NCBI GenBank assembly: GCA_964592155.1 | Contig: CAZQDA010000040.1 | Span: 1-23,455 of the forward strand | Source: Christensenella sp964592155 | GTDB taxonomy: Bacteria > Bacillota > Clostridia > Christensenellales > Christensenellaceae | DNA length: 23,455 nt | Reading direction: 5' to 3' | Position numbers and translations under genes: made by a program | Shown here: piece after piece, positions 6,150-12,696 of the stretch | Position numbering within the stretch: position 1 is the first letter of the stretch | Layout: each line of letters begins with the position of its first letter | The notes under the pieces: generated by a model | Database searches by the model: none | What the model saw: the letters and a program-made list of their open reading frames with translations, nothing else | What the model was told of the DNA's origin: nothing

Positions 6150-7647
6150 ATTGTATTCGTTGCAAGTGTTCGTCAAGCATGCTTTGAAGGCATTTTGCCA
6201 CTGCCGGATAGGTCAGTGTGCTGGAGGATGAACCGTTCCAAACATCGCGATATAATTTTACCAAAAGACGTGCGGCGGACGAGTCGGTACCAAATAATGC
6301 TTTCCCTTCCAGACCGCCAATGGGGCAGAACCAAAGGCTTTCTTTCAGCCAGAGGCTGACGGGAATCATCATTTTTGCACCGTTTCCATAGCTTAAGGTC
6401 ATTCGGCACCATGTTTGATTGCTTTGAAGGAGGCTGATGGTGTCGCGCATATGACGAATGTATTGTTCACGCGTCAGGAACACCTTTTTTTCAGAAAAAG
6501 CGGAAAGCTCATGCTGCGATAACTTTTCAAAAGACAGGGCGTCTTTTAAATCGTTGATATAATGAAAATAACCTCCGGAATTTGAACGGGGAGCATTTTC
6601 CATCGAGTTTTTTAATGTGTGATACAGATTAAGGCACCGTTCCTGATCCGAAGGACAAAGTTTATTGGCGGATAATACGTCCAAAAGAAGCTCTTCGCTC
6701 ATCGTGGTAAAACTCAGCATAGGACCGGAAAAATAGGTTGATTCACCGATTTTTTCGCGATTCTCTATTTCTTCAACGATCATGTCGGAATTTTGTTTCG
6801 TATCAGATATTGTAAATGTATTGGCAAGGGGGAGTATATTCTCATACATCGCCTGGAATTGCCGGACTGAAAAGGAGTCGGCGTAGACCGAGGTATACAT
6901 ATCGCCGCCGGAGGCAGAATCACCGAAGCCGATCAAAGCAAGTTTGTCTTTTATGAGATACATCGTCGGAAAAATGTTTTTCATTGAGGAATCGTTTTGC
7001 GAAAATAAACGTACATTGGGATAGAAAACCAATTTTACCGTATGATTTAAAAACCTGCGGTATTCAGGATAATCGCCGGCTATGAAATGAATATTGCAAA
7101 TACGATGCGCCCGCCTGTCCAGGATATAGCTCAAACGAGTAAACCATTCCTCCAGGTAAAACATATCTTGCGCCAGCCACACAAATTGGTCGCAATCCAT
7201 AATATAAATGTCTTGCAGCCCGTCCAGTTTTTCCAAATAATCCAAAAAGTCATTCATTGCACGCTTGCGGCCTTCCGCTCCCTTATAGACAGGAACATTG
7301 GTCAGGTACACATTGTGATTCGTTTTTGGCATTTGAAAAAAAGTAAACTCTTTATTTTGAATAAATCGACAAAAACATCTCCAGAGAAATTCAGGAGAAT
7401 CGGGATCGTCCTTTGGATAAAGCTTTGAAAAGAACTGTTCCAGCGGTTGCAGACCGGAATCGTTATTTACCTGAACAAAGTATTCGAAAATATCCTTGAA
7501 ATAGGCTGAACTCATTTTTAAAACACGTGCGCCGCTTTTCCACTTACTGATTGTAGTTCTTTCGATGTGGAGATGTTTGGCAAGAGAGTCGCCTGAGATA
7601 TCAAGAAGTTCCATTAGATAAGCAATCGGCGAATTTCTTTTGGACAT
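6148..7647 (-). CDS. HTH transcriptional regulator with large unrecognised C-terminal region
   Basis: A 499-residue protein. Residues about 5-45 (AYLMELLDISGDSLAKHL, then ERTTISKWKSGARVLK) form an XRE/Cro-like helix-turn-helix with the recognition helix around TTISKWKSG. The remaining ~450 residues match no family I can name. They look like a soluble alpha/beta fold with blocks such as IYIMDCDQFVWLAQ, CNIHFIAGDYPEYRRF and MYLIKDKLALIGFGD, then a mostly helical part with LTREQYIRHM. No transmembrane or enzyme motif is apparent. The start at 7647 is chosen because AAGGAG lies 9 nt upstream and the HTH follows at once; the open frame continues upstream to 7782 through the promoter region without a ribosome binding site. 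It is divergent from the MCP gene, and TGCCAC repeats sit in front of both genes, so it likely controls itself and the MCP. It lies inside an otherwise conserved hydrogenase gene order. Confidence 0.75.
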   Translation of the reverse strand: MSKRNSPIAYLMELLDISGDSLAKHLHIERTTISKWKSGARVLKMSSAYFKDIFEYFVQVNNDSGLQPLEQFFSKLYPKDDPDSPEFLWRCFCRFIQNKEFTFFQMPKTNHNVYLTNVPVYKGAEGRKRAMNDFLDYLEKLDGLQDIYIMDCDQFVWLAQDMFYLEEWFTRLSYILDRRAHRICNIHFIAGDYPEYRRFLNHTVKLVFYPNVRLFSQNDSSMKNIFPTMYLIKDKLALIGFGDSASGGDMYTSVYADSFSVRQFQAMYENILPLANTFTISDTKQNSDMIVEEIENREKIGESTYFSGPMLSFTTMSEELLLDVLSANKLCPSDQERCLNLYHTLKNSMENAPRSNSGGYFHYINDLKDALSFEKLSQHELSAFSEKKVFLTREQYIRHMRDTISLLQSNQTWCRMTLSYGNGAKMMIPVSLWLKESLWFCPIGGLEGKALFGTDSSAARLLVKLYRDVWNGSSSSTLTYPAVAKCLQSMLDEHLQRIQ

Positions 7648-7670
7648 AAGGTGGTTCTCCTTTTGTTTAT

Positions 7671-7690
7671 TGTGCCACACATGTGCCACA
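7671..7690. repeat. Direct repeat pair TGTGCCACA, 11-bp period (candidate operator 1)
   Basis: Two identical 9-mers (TGTGCCACA at 7671-7679 and 7682-7690) are spaced 11 bp start to start, about one helical turn. Each unit is also nearly symmetric (TGTG-C-CACA). They lie just upstream of the ribosome binding site of the HTH gene, where a bound protein would block its transcription. Candidate autoregulatory site. Confidence 0.55.
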
Positions 7691-7731
7691 TATGAGATGG
7701 CGTGCAACATATATCTATTTGCTGTAGCAGC

Positions 7732-7751
7732 CAGATATTTGAAAATATCTG
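7732..7751. repeat. Perfect palindrome in the divergent intergenic region
   Basis: CAGATATTT and AAATATCTG, 9-bp arms with a 2-bp centre. Directly before it is a smaller dyad, GCTG-TAG-CAGC (7721-7731). Together they could form a hairpin in the HTH-gene leader or a protein-binding dyad. There is no T-run to suggest termination. Confidence 0.5.
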
Positions 7752-7764
7752 AGATTGCACTTGG

Positions 7765-7770
7765 ATTATA
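7765..7770 (-). promoter_or_regulatory. Candidate -10 box of the HTH regulator gene
   Basis: TATAAT on the minus strand, about 118 bp upstream of the start codon, with no good -35 at 16-18 bp. If used, the leader of about 110 nt would contain the 7732-7751 palindrome and the TGTGCCACA repeats. Confidence 0.35.
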
Positions 7771-7828
7771 ACGCAGTTTCACGAAAAAGTCTTGTTTTAT
7801 ATAAAAATATAAATCCTTTCATCAAACA

Positions 7829-7861
7829 TGCCACTATTTTGCCACGAGACTAAAAATGGCA
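7829..7861. repeat. TGCCAC direct repeats with inverted TGGCA (candidate operator 2)
   Basis: TGCCAC at 7829-7834 and again at 7840-7845, the same 11-bp period as the pair in front of the HTH gene, followed by the inverted copy TGGCA at 7857-7861. The group ends about 20 bp before the predicted MCP -35 element, a typical activator position. With the repeats at 7671-7690 it suggests one regulator acting on both divergent genes. Confidence 0.5.
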
Positions 7862-7882
7862 ATTTGCAACTTGAGATTCCAA

Positions 7883-7911
7883 TTAAAAAGTCTTTGTTTT
7901 ATCATTATAAA
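7883..7911 (+). promoter_or_regulatory. Candidate promoter of the MCP gene
   Basis: TTAAAA (7883-7888) and TATAAA (7906-7911) with 17-bp spacing, 47 bp before the MCP start codon. The -35 is weak, in keeping with an activated promoter. I do not see a SigD/sigma-28-type chemotaxis promoter. Confidence 0.4.
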
Positions 7912-7957
7912 GTGAAGAAGACTCTGACCATGGGGTTTATGTTAGGAGTGACTGAAA

Positions 7958-10087
7958 ATGAAAAGCAAAGATTTTGTGGGAAAGCGTAAAAAAATTGCAA
8001 CGAAAATTGCAATTCGTAATTTGATCGGTCTGATTGCGGTGTTTGCAGTGCTGATAGGGGTTATTGCAACCACTCTCAGCAGCGATTTATTAAGCAGAGA
8101 GCTTGATAAATTAGAACTGATTTCGAAGCAAAATGCTGAAATTGCGAAGGGGATCATGGAAACAATGGTTGATAAGCAGGAGGTTCTTGCGACAACCTTT
8201 ATGGACATCGAAAACCTTGGCGATGCTGAAAAAAAAGAAATTATCACGCAATCATTAATAGATACAGGAGAGAATGAGGAAAATATCCTCAGCTTGTTTT
8301 TTGTTGCTGAGCCGGATAAGTATTTTGAAAACACGCCGAACGGATATTCTATTTTTTCTTCGGCAGCAGGCGTAAGCGCGCAGGAAGACCGATTCAGTTT
8401 TGTATCGGAGGAAGCTTACAATAAGTTGGTGGAAGGAAAGAAGTTTTCCATTGTGGATCCGTTCAAAAAGACAATTGACGGAAAGGAATATACGGTCATT
8501 ACAATTGCCCAGCCGGTGTTCGACAATCAGGGAAATGTAATTGGAATGATTGGCAGCAATATTGATGCGAATGTGCTCAATGGGGCAAGCTATGATACCG
8601 GTGGATACGGAACTTTCACCAATCTGGTTATTTGCGGACACCAAACAGTAATTGTTGATACTGAAAATCCTGATAATGTTGGGAAAAAATTTACGGAAGT
8701 AGCGACAAGCGCGGACGTCCAGACAATACTCGATTCTGCGCAAAGCGCGTCGGCGCTTAATTTTCTTGACACGCAGGTGGATGGAAGCAAACTATACAGC
8801 TCCTACACCCCGTTCTATGTCGGCCCGTCTACAGTGGTTTGGCTTAGTGGAAGCAGCATTCAGGAGGCGGAATTTATTCAAACGATTGTAAAACAGGTTG
8901 TCCTGATCAGTATTGTGGCTATAATCGGCCTTGTGGTATTGTTACTCCTGACCTATATGCTGATCAACAAGGCATTGAAGCCTGTTATACAAATTGAAAA
9001 TGCCGCGGAAGAGATGTCCAAGGGAAATCTGGGCGTAGATTTGCAATATCAGTCCAATGACGAGCTTGGAAGTTTGGCAGACAGTTTGCGTGCGTCAATG
9101 AAAATTATAAGCGGATATGTGGCTGATATTGACAGGGCAATGGGAGAGATGGCACGCGGCAATTTTGACCTGCAACCCACCGATCCATTTATTGGAGACT
9201 TTAAGCCGATTGAAACCTCGATTACTAAATTTATCATTAATATATCGGATACGCTCGCGCAGATCAACAGGGTTTCTGATCAGGTAGCGCAAGGAGCGGG
9301 ACAGGTCGCGGGCGGCGCGCAGATGCTGGCCGAAGGAGCGACCGAGCAGTCTGCCTCCATTGAGGAGCTATCATCTTCAATTGCGCTGATTGCGGAGCAG
9401 GTAAAGTCAAACGCCAAGGATTCCGGCGAGGCCAGAAAGATGGCGAGTGAGGCCACAACCGCAATTACGCAAAGCAATGAACAAATGAAGCATATGGTTG
9501 AGGCCATGGAGGAAATCAGCAAAAAATCTGCTGAGATTGGGAATATCATCAAAACAATCGAAGATATTGCTTTCCAGACGAATATCCTTGCGCTCAACGC
9601 GGCGGTAGAAGCTGCAAGGGCCGGGGATGCAGGAAAAGGCTTTGCTGTGGTTGCGGGCGAGGTTGGAAATCTGGCGTCTAAGAGCGCAGAGGCGGCTAAA
9701 AACACGACGGAACTCATTGAAACGTCATTGCTGTCGATACAGAAAGGCGTTAAAATCGCGGAGGAGACAGCCAAAGATTTGCTTGGGGTTGTGGATGGCG
9801 CGAGTGCCACGACAGAGCTGATCGTGAAAATAGCGGACTCCACAGAGCGGGAAGAAGCCGAAATCACGCAGGCGGATATTGGAATTGGACAGATATCTGA
9901 CGTTGTTCAAAGCAACTCGGCGGCAAGTCAGCAAAGCGCGGCAGCCAGCAGTCAGCTTGAGCACCTTGCGCAGCTGCTCAAGGATCAGGTTTCAAAGTTC
10001 AAAATCAAAGAAATGCCTGAGCAGGACTCGGTAAACATGCCTGGAGATAATGCTGGTTGGTTCGACGGCGGCGAGAACAAGTATTGA
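7958..10087 (+). CDS. Methyl-accepting chemotaxis protein with Cache-type periplasmic sensor
   Basis: A 709-residue membrane receptor. A first transmembrane helix (about 18-38, LIGLIAVFAVLIGVIATTL) leads into an extracytoplasmic domain of about 270 residues that looks like a double-Cache sensor (SLFFVAEPDKYF, VITIAQPVFDNQGNVIGMIG). The second transmembrane helix (about 311-335) is followed by a HAMP domain with LKPVIQIENAAEEMSKGNLG, a second HAMP-like stretch (EMARGNFDLQP), and the long methyl-accepting coiled coil. The kinase-control hairpin tip (DIAFQTNILALNAAVEAARAG, about 531-551) is intact. It should signal to CheA/CheW at the membrane; none of those genes is in the window, so it is an orphan receptor. 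Its ligand cannot be read. TAGGAG lies about 9 nt before the ATG. It is divergent from the HTH regulator and ends at its own terminator. Placement inside a hydrogenase locus could mean taxis towards a redox-related cue, but that is speculation. Confidence 0.93.
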   Translation: MKSKDFVGKRKKIATKIAIRNLIGLIAVFAVLIGVIATTLSSDLLSRELDKLELISKQNAEIAKGIMETMVDKQEVLATTFMDIENLGDAEKKEIITQSLIDTGENEENILSLFFVAEPDKYFENTPNGYSIFSSAAGVSAQEDRFSFVSEEAYNKLVEGKKFSIVDPFKKTIDGKEYTVITIAQPVFDNQGNVIGMIGSNIDANVLNGASYDTGGYGTFTNLVICGHQTVIVDTENPDNVGKKFTEVATSADVQTILDSAQSASALNFLDTQVDGSKLYSSYTPFYVGPSTVVWLSGSSIQEAEFIQTIVKQVVLISIVAIIGLVVLLLLTYMLINKALKPVIQIENAAEEMSKGNLGVDLQYQSNDELGSLADSLRASMKIISGYVADIDRAMGEMARGNFDLQPTDPFIGDFKPIETSITKFIINISDTLAQINRVSDQVAQGAGQVAGGAQMLAEGATEQSASIEELSSSIALIAEQVKSNAKDSGEARKMASEATTAITQSNEQMKHMVEAMEEISKKSAEIGNIIKTIEDIAFQTNILALNAAVEAARAGDAGKGFAVVAGEVGNLASKSAEAAKNTTELIETSLLSIQKGVKIAEETAKDLLGVVDGASATTELIVKIADSTEREEAEITQADIGIGQISDVVQSNSAASQQSAAASSQLEHLAQLLKDQVSKFKIKEMPEQDSVNMPGDNAGWFDGGENKY

Positions 10088-10113
10088 CACAACCACCAAT
10101 ACGCTGACAATTG

Positions 10114-10153
10114 AAAAAAGAGCCTGTATCTTATGATGCAGGCTCTTTTTTGT
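10114..10153 (+). terminator. Intrinsic terminator of the MCP gene
   Basis: A 13-bp perfect stem (six A's then GAGCCTG, pairing with CAGGCTC then six T's) around a 12-nt loop, followed by a T-rich end, 27 nt after the MCP stop codon. The A-run on the left arm would let it act on the opposite strand too. Confidence 0.93.
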
Positions 10154-10238
10154 AGCACTTTATTAGCTGGACAAAAGCGGTTTCGGCTTGCGAAAAGCAC
10201 ATTTGGTAATACCTTATACCACAAAACAATTACTAATA

Positions 10239-10255
10239 TGGTTAATATTTCACAA
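10239..10255. promoter_or_regulatory. Candidate operator in front of the hndB promoter
   Basis: An imperfect inverted repeat, TGGTTAA-TAT-TTCACAA, lying directly upstream of the -35 box at 10262. It carries the 11-mer ATTTCACAAAA (10247-10257) that also occurs upstream of hndA. The half-sites resemble Rex (TTGTGAA/TTAACAA type), but the 3-bp centre is one base shorter than usual. Confidence 0.4.
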
Positions 10256-10261
10256 AAGAAG

Positions 10262-10290
10262 TTGATTTCATAAAATATTGTTGTTATAAT
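10262..10290 (+). promoter_or_regulatory. Promoter of hndB-hndC-hndD
   Basis: TTGATT (10262-10267) and a consensus TATAAT (10285-10290) with exactly 17-bp spacing. This gives the second half of the hydrogenase operon its own start, about 180 nt before hndB. Confidence 0.75.
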
Positions 10291-10296
10291 ATCTAT

Positions 10297-10478
10297 GAAA
10301 GAATTGTCTAATTTTTCACTATACTTCAAACGGAATATTCAAAGCTCGACAGTGTGGCAATTGGTCACAAGGTAATACCAAAGTTAAACTTCGGCTGGCC
10401 GCTTGCCGGAAAAGCCGCGTTAAAGCGCTTGCTCAAAAGCGGGTGTAATCAATCTAAAGAAGCACGGGGAGTAAAAAA
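10297..10478 (+). promoter_or_regulatory. Long structured 5' leader of hndBCD, family not recognised
   Basis: About 180 nt lie between the predicted transcription start and hndB. Short hairpins are stacked in its second half: TTGGT/ACCAA (10361-10365 with 10377-10381), CGGC/GCCG (10392-10395 with 10414-10417) enclosing GGC/GCC, and CGCTT/AAGCG (10426-10430 with 10437-10441). A GGGGAG ribosome binding site at 10466-10471 follows. I could not match it to TPP, FMN, cobalamin, SAM, glycine, c-di-GMP, fluoride or ZTP riboswitch cores by eye. There is no T-run, so any control would be translational or by a trans factor. The remainder of the 10088-10478 gap holds the MCP terminator and this promoter; I see no credible gene. 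Confidence 0.35.
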
Positions 10479-10856
10479 ATGAAGTCATTGCAAGAGTTGG
10501 AAGCGATCAGAAACAAGATGCAAGGGAAGGTTGACATTCGGAAAAATGATGCGGAAAAACGCGTTGTGGTAGGAATGGCGACGTGCGGTATTGCGGCCGG
10601 TGCAAGGCCGGTGCTGCAGACATTCGTGGATGAGGTATCGACCAGGAATTTAAACGACGTAGTTGTATCTCAGACGGGATGCATTGGCATTTGCCGGTTA
10701 GAGCCGATTGCTGAAGTGTTTATGCCTGGTGCGGAAAAGGTCACATACGTCAAGATGGATGCGGAAAAGGCAAAAAAAGTTGTGGCGGAGCATTTGGTGA
10801 ATGGAAATGTGGTAACAGAATACACAATCGGTTATTACGAGAAAAATAACGCTTAA
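10479..10856 (+). CDS. hndB: Thioredoxin-like ferredoxin subunit of [FeFe]-hydrogenase (HndB type)
   Basis: A 125-residue protein of the thioredoxin-fold ferredoxin family that sits between the NuoE-like and NuoF-like genes in HndABCD hydrogenases. Its signature segments are ATCGIAAGARPV (Cys36) and TGCIGICRLEP (Cys68, Cys72). Only three cysteines occur at cluster positions; the fourth found in NuoE-type [2Fe-2S] domains is replaced within CGIAAGA. I recall that as usual for this subfamily, so cluster type and ligation are uncertain. The role would be an electron-transfer or structural subunit of the cytosolic NAD(H)/ferredoxin-linked hydrogenase. GGGGAG lies 7 nt before the ATG at 10479. The gene follows a dedicated promoter and a 180-nt leader, and precedes hndC by 31 nt. 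Confidence 0.9.
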   Translation: MKSLQELEAIRNKMQGKVDIRKNDAEKRVVVGMATCGIAAGARPVLQTFVDEVSTRNLNDVVVSQTGCIGICRLEPIAEVFMPGAEKVTYVKMDAEKAKKVVAEHLVNGNVVTEYTIGYYEKNNA

Positions 10857-10887
10857 GTTCGTACATTTTTATGGAGGTTTAGGATAG

Positions 10888-12678
10888 ATGGATTTTTATC
10901 GTGCGCATGTGTTGGTATGCGGAGGTACAGGCTGTACGTCCTCCGGATCAGGGGAGATCATTTCAAAATTTGAAAATGAGCTCGCTGAAAAAGGCCTTGA
11001 TAAAGAGGTCAAAGTCGTTAGAACAGGATGCTTTGGCCTGTGCGAGGCGGGTCCGATTGTCATTGTTTATCCGGAAGGCGCTTTTTACAGCAGGGTAAAG
11101 GTTGACGATGTCAGTGAGATCGTAGAAGAGCACCTGTTAAAAGGGCGTATTGTGGAACGTTTGCTTCATAAGGAAGAGAACGTGGAAGATGTTGCGACGA
11201 CGCTGGATGAAATTGAATTTTATAAAAAGCAAAATCGTGTGGCGCTCAGAAACTGCGGTGTAATTGATCCGGAAGTGATCGATGAATACATCGCTTTTGA
11301 CGGTTATAAAGCGCTTGGCGTGTGTCTGACCGAAAAAACGCCGGAAGACGTCATCGACATCATCAAAAAGTCAGGACTGCGCGGACGTGGTGGCGGCGGT
11401 TTCCCGACCGGCCTTAAGTGGCAGTTTGGGCATGACGCAAGCGGAAGCCAAAAGTATGTCATCTGCAATGCTGACGAAGGAGATCCGGGCGCGTTTATGG
11501 ATCGTTCCGTTTTGGAAGGCGATCCGCACAGTGTGATCGAAGCAATGTCGATCGCTGGCTATGCGATCGGTGCAAATATGGGCTATGTCTATGTGCGCGC
11601 AGAATATCCGATTGCGGTAAAACGACTGCAAATTGCAATTGATCAGGCAAAAGAATACGGGCTTTTGGGCAAGGGTATTTTTGGAACGGATTTTGCCTTT
11701 GATATTGAAATACGTCTCGGCGCAGGCGCATTTGTATGCGGAGAGGAAACGGCTTTGATGGAGTCGATCGAAGGCCGTCGCGGAGAGCCGCGTCCGAAGC
11801 CTCCGTTCCCCGCGAATAAAGGTCTTTTCGGGAAGCCAACAATCATCAATAATGTTGAAACATTGGCAAATATTCCGCAGATCATCTTAAAAGGCGCGGA
11901 TTGGTTTGGCTCCATGGGCACTGAAAAATCCAAAGGGACAAAAGTGTTTGCTCTTGGCGGCAAGATCAACAACACCGGTCTTGTTGAAATTCCGATGGGC
12001 ACGACGCTCAGAGAGGTTATTTATGAGATCGGCGGCGGAATTCCGGATGGCAAAAAATTCAAAGCGGCGCAGACGGGCGGTCCTTCCGGCGGATGTATTC
12101 CGGCGGAGCATCTCGATCTGAAAATCGATTATGACACGCTTACCTCCATTGGCTCCATGATGGGTTCCGGCGGGTTGATCGTTATGGATGAAGACAACTG
12201 CATGGTAGACGTTGCAAAATTCTTCCTTGATTTCACAGTGGATGAATCATGCGGAAAATGTCCTCCCTGCCGTATCGGTACCAAGCGTATGCTGGAGATT
12301 CTGGAGCGCATTACAGATGGAAAAGGAAAACCTGGAGATATTGAGAAGCTGGTAGAGCTTGGTGAAAGCATCAAGGCAGGAGCATTGTGCGGGCTTGGCA
12401 AAACAGCGCCGAATCCGGTTCTTTCTACCATCAAATATTTCAGGGATGAATATGAAGCGCATATTTACGACAAACGCTGCCCGGCCGGACATTGCCAGCA
12501 ATTGTTGGTATATGAAGTGATCCCGTCCAAATGTATTGGATGCGGTATGTGCAAACGTGTTTGCCCGGCGGACGCAATTACCGGAGAAAAGAAACAACCA
12601 CATCATATCGATCCGGATAAGTGCATCAAATGTGGCGCTTGCGTCGAAACCTGTAAGTTTGGCGCAATCAAAAGATAA
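10888..12678 (+). CDS. hndC: NuoF-like NADH/FMN subunit of [FeFe]-hydrogenase
   Basis: A 596-residue flavo-iron-sulfur protein, full length for HndC/HydB. Residues 1-95 are a thioredoxin-like [2Fe-2S] domain with C11-x4-C16 and TGCFGLCEAGP. The 51-kDa NuoF core follows, with GLRGRGGGGFPTGLKW (about 163-178, FMN/NADH site), NADEGDPGAFMDRS, GAGAFVCGEETALMES and an SLBB region. The 4Fe-4S motif ESCGKCPPCRIGT is at about 453-465. Two C-terminal 4Fe-4S ferredoxin motifs (CIGCGMCKRVCP about 549, CIKCGACVETC about 579) are added as in bifurcating hydrogenases. The protein oxidises or reduces NAD(H) at FMN and passes electrons to HndD; in characterised relatives this subunit is the site of flavin-based bifurcation with ferredoxin. 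A TATGGAGG sequence about 15 nt upstream of the ATG, with AGGA nearer, serves translation. hndD follows after 18 nt. Confidence 0.96.
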   Translation: MDFYRAHVLVCGGTGCTSSGSGEIISKFENELAEKGLDKEVKVVRTGCFGLCEAGPIVIVYPEGAFYSRVKVDDVSEIVEEHLLKGRIVERLLHKEENVEDVATTLDEIEFYKKQNRVALRNCGVIDPEVIDEYIAFDGYKALGVCLTEKTPEDVIDIIKKSGLRGRGGGGFPTGLKWQFGHDASGSQKYVICNADEGDPGAFMDRSVLEGDPHSVIEAMSIAGYAIGANMGYVYVRAEYPIAVKRLQIAIDQAKEYGLLGKGIFGTDFAFDIEIRLGAGAFVCGEETALMESIEGRRGEPRPKPPFPANKGLFGKPTIINNVETLANIPQIILKGADWFGSMGTEKSKGTKVFALGGKINNTGLVEIPMGTTLREVIYEIGGGIPDGKKFKAAQTGGPSGGCIPAEHLDLKIDYDTLTSIGSMMGSGGLIVMDEDNCMVDVAKFFLDFTVDESCGKCPPCRIGTKRMLEILERITDGKGKPGDIEKLVELGESIKAGALCGLGKTAPNPVLSTIKYFRDEYEAHIYDKRCPAGHCQQLLVYEVIPSKCIGCGMCKRVCPADAITGEKKQPHHIDPDKCIKCGACVETCKFGAIKR

Positions 12679-12696
12679 GAAGGAGGATTATGTGAT

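Noticed and set aside
10295..10375. A 26-codon ORF (MKELSNFSLYFKRN start) in the hndB leader, possible leader peptide
   Set aside because: Its ATG lies at or before the predicted transcription start, it has no ribosome binding site, and no codon run suggests attenuation.
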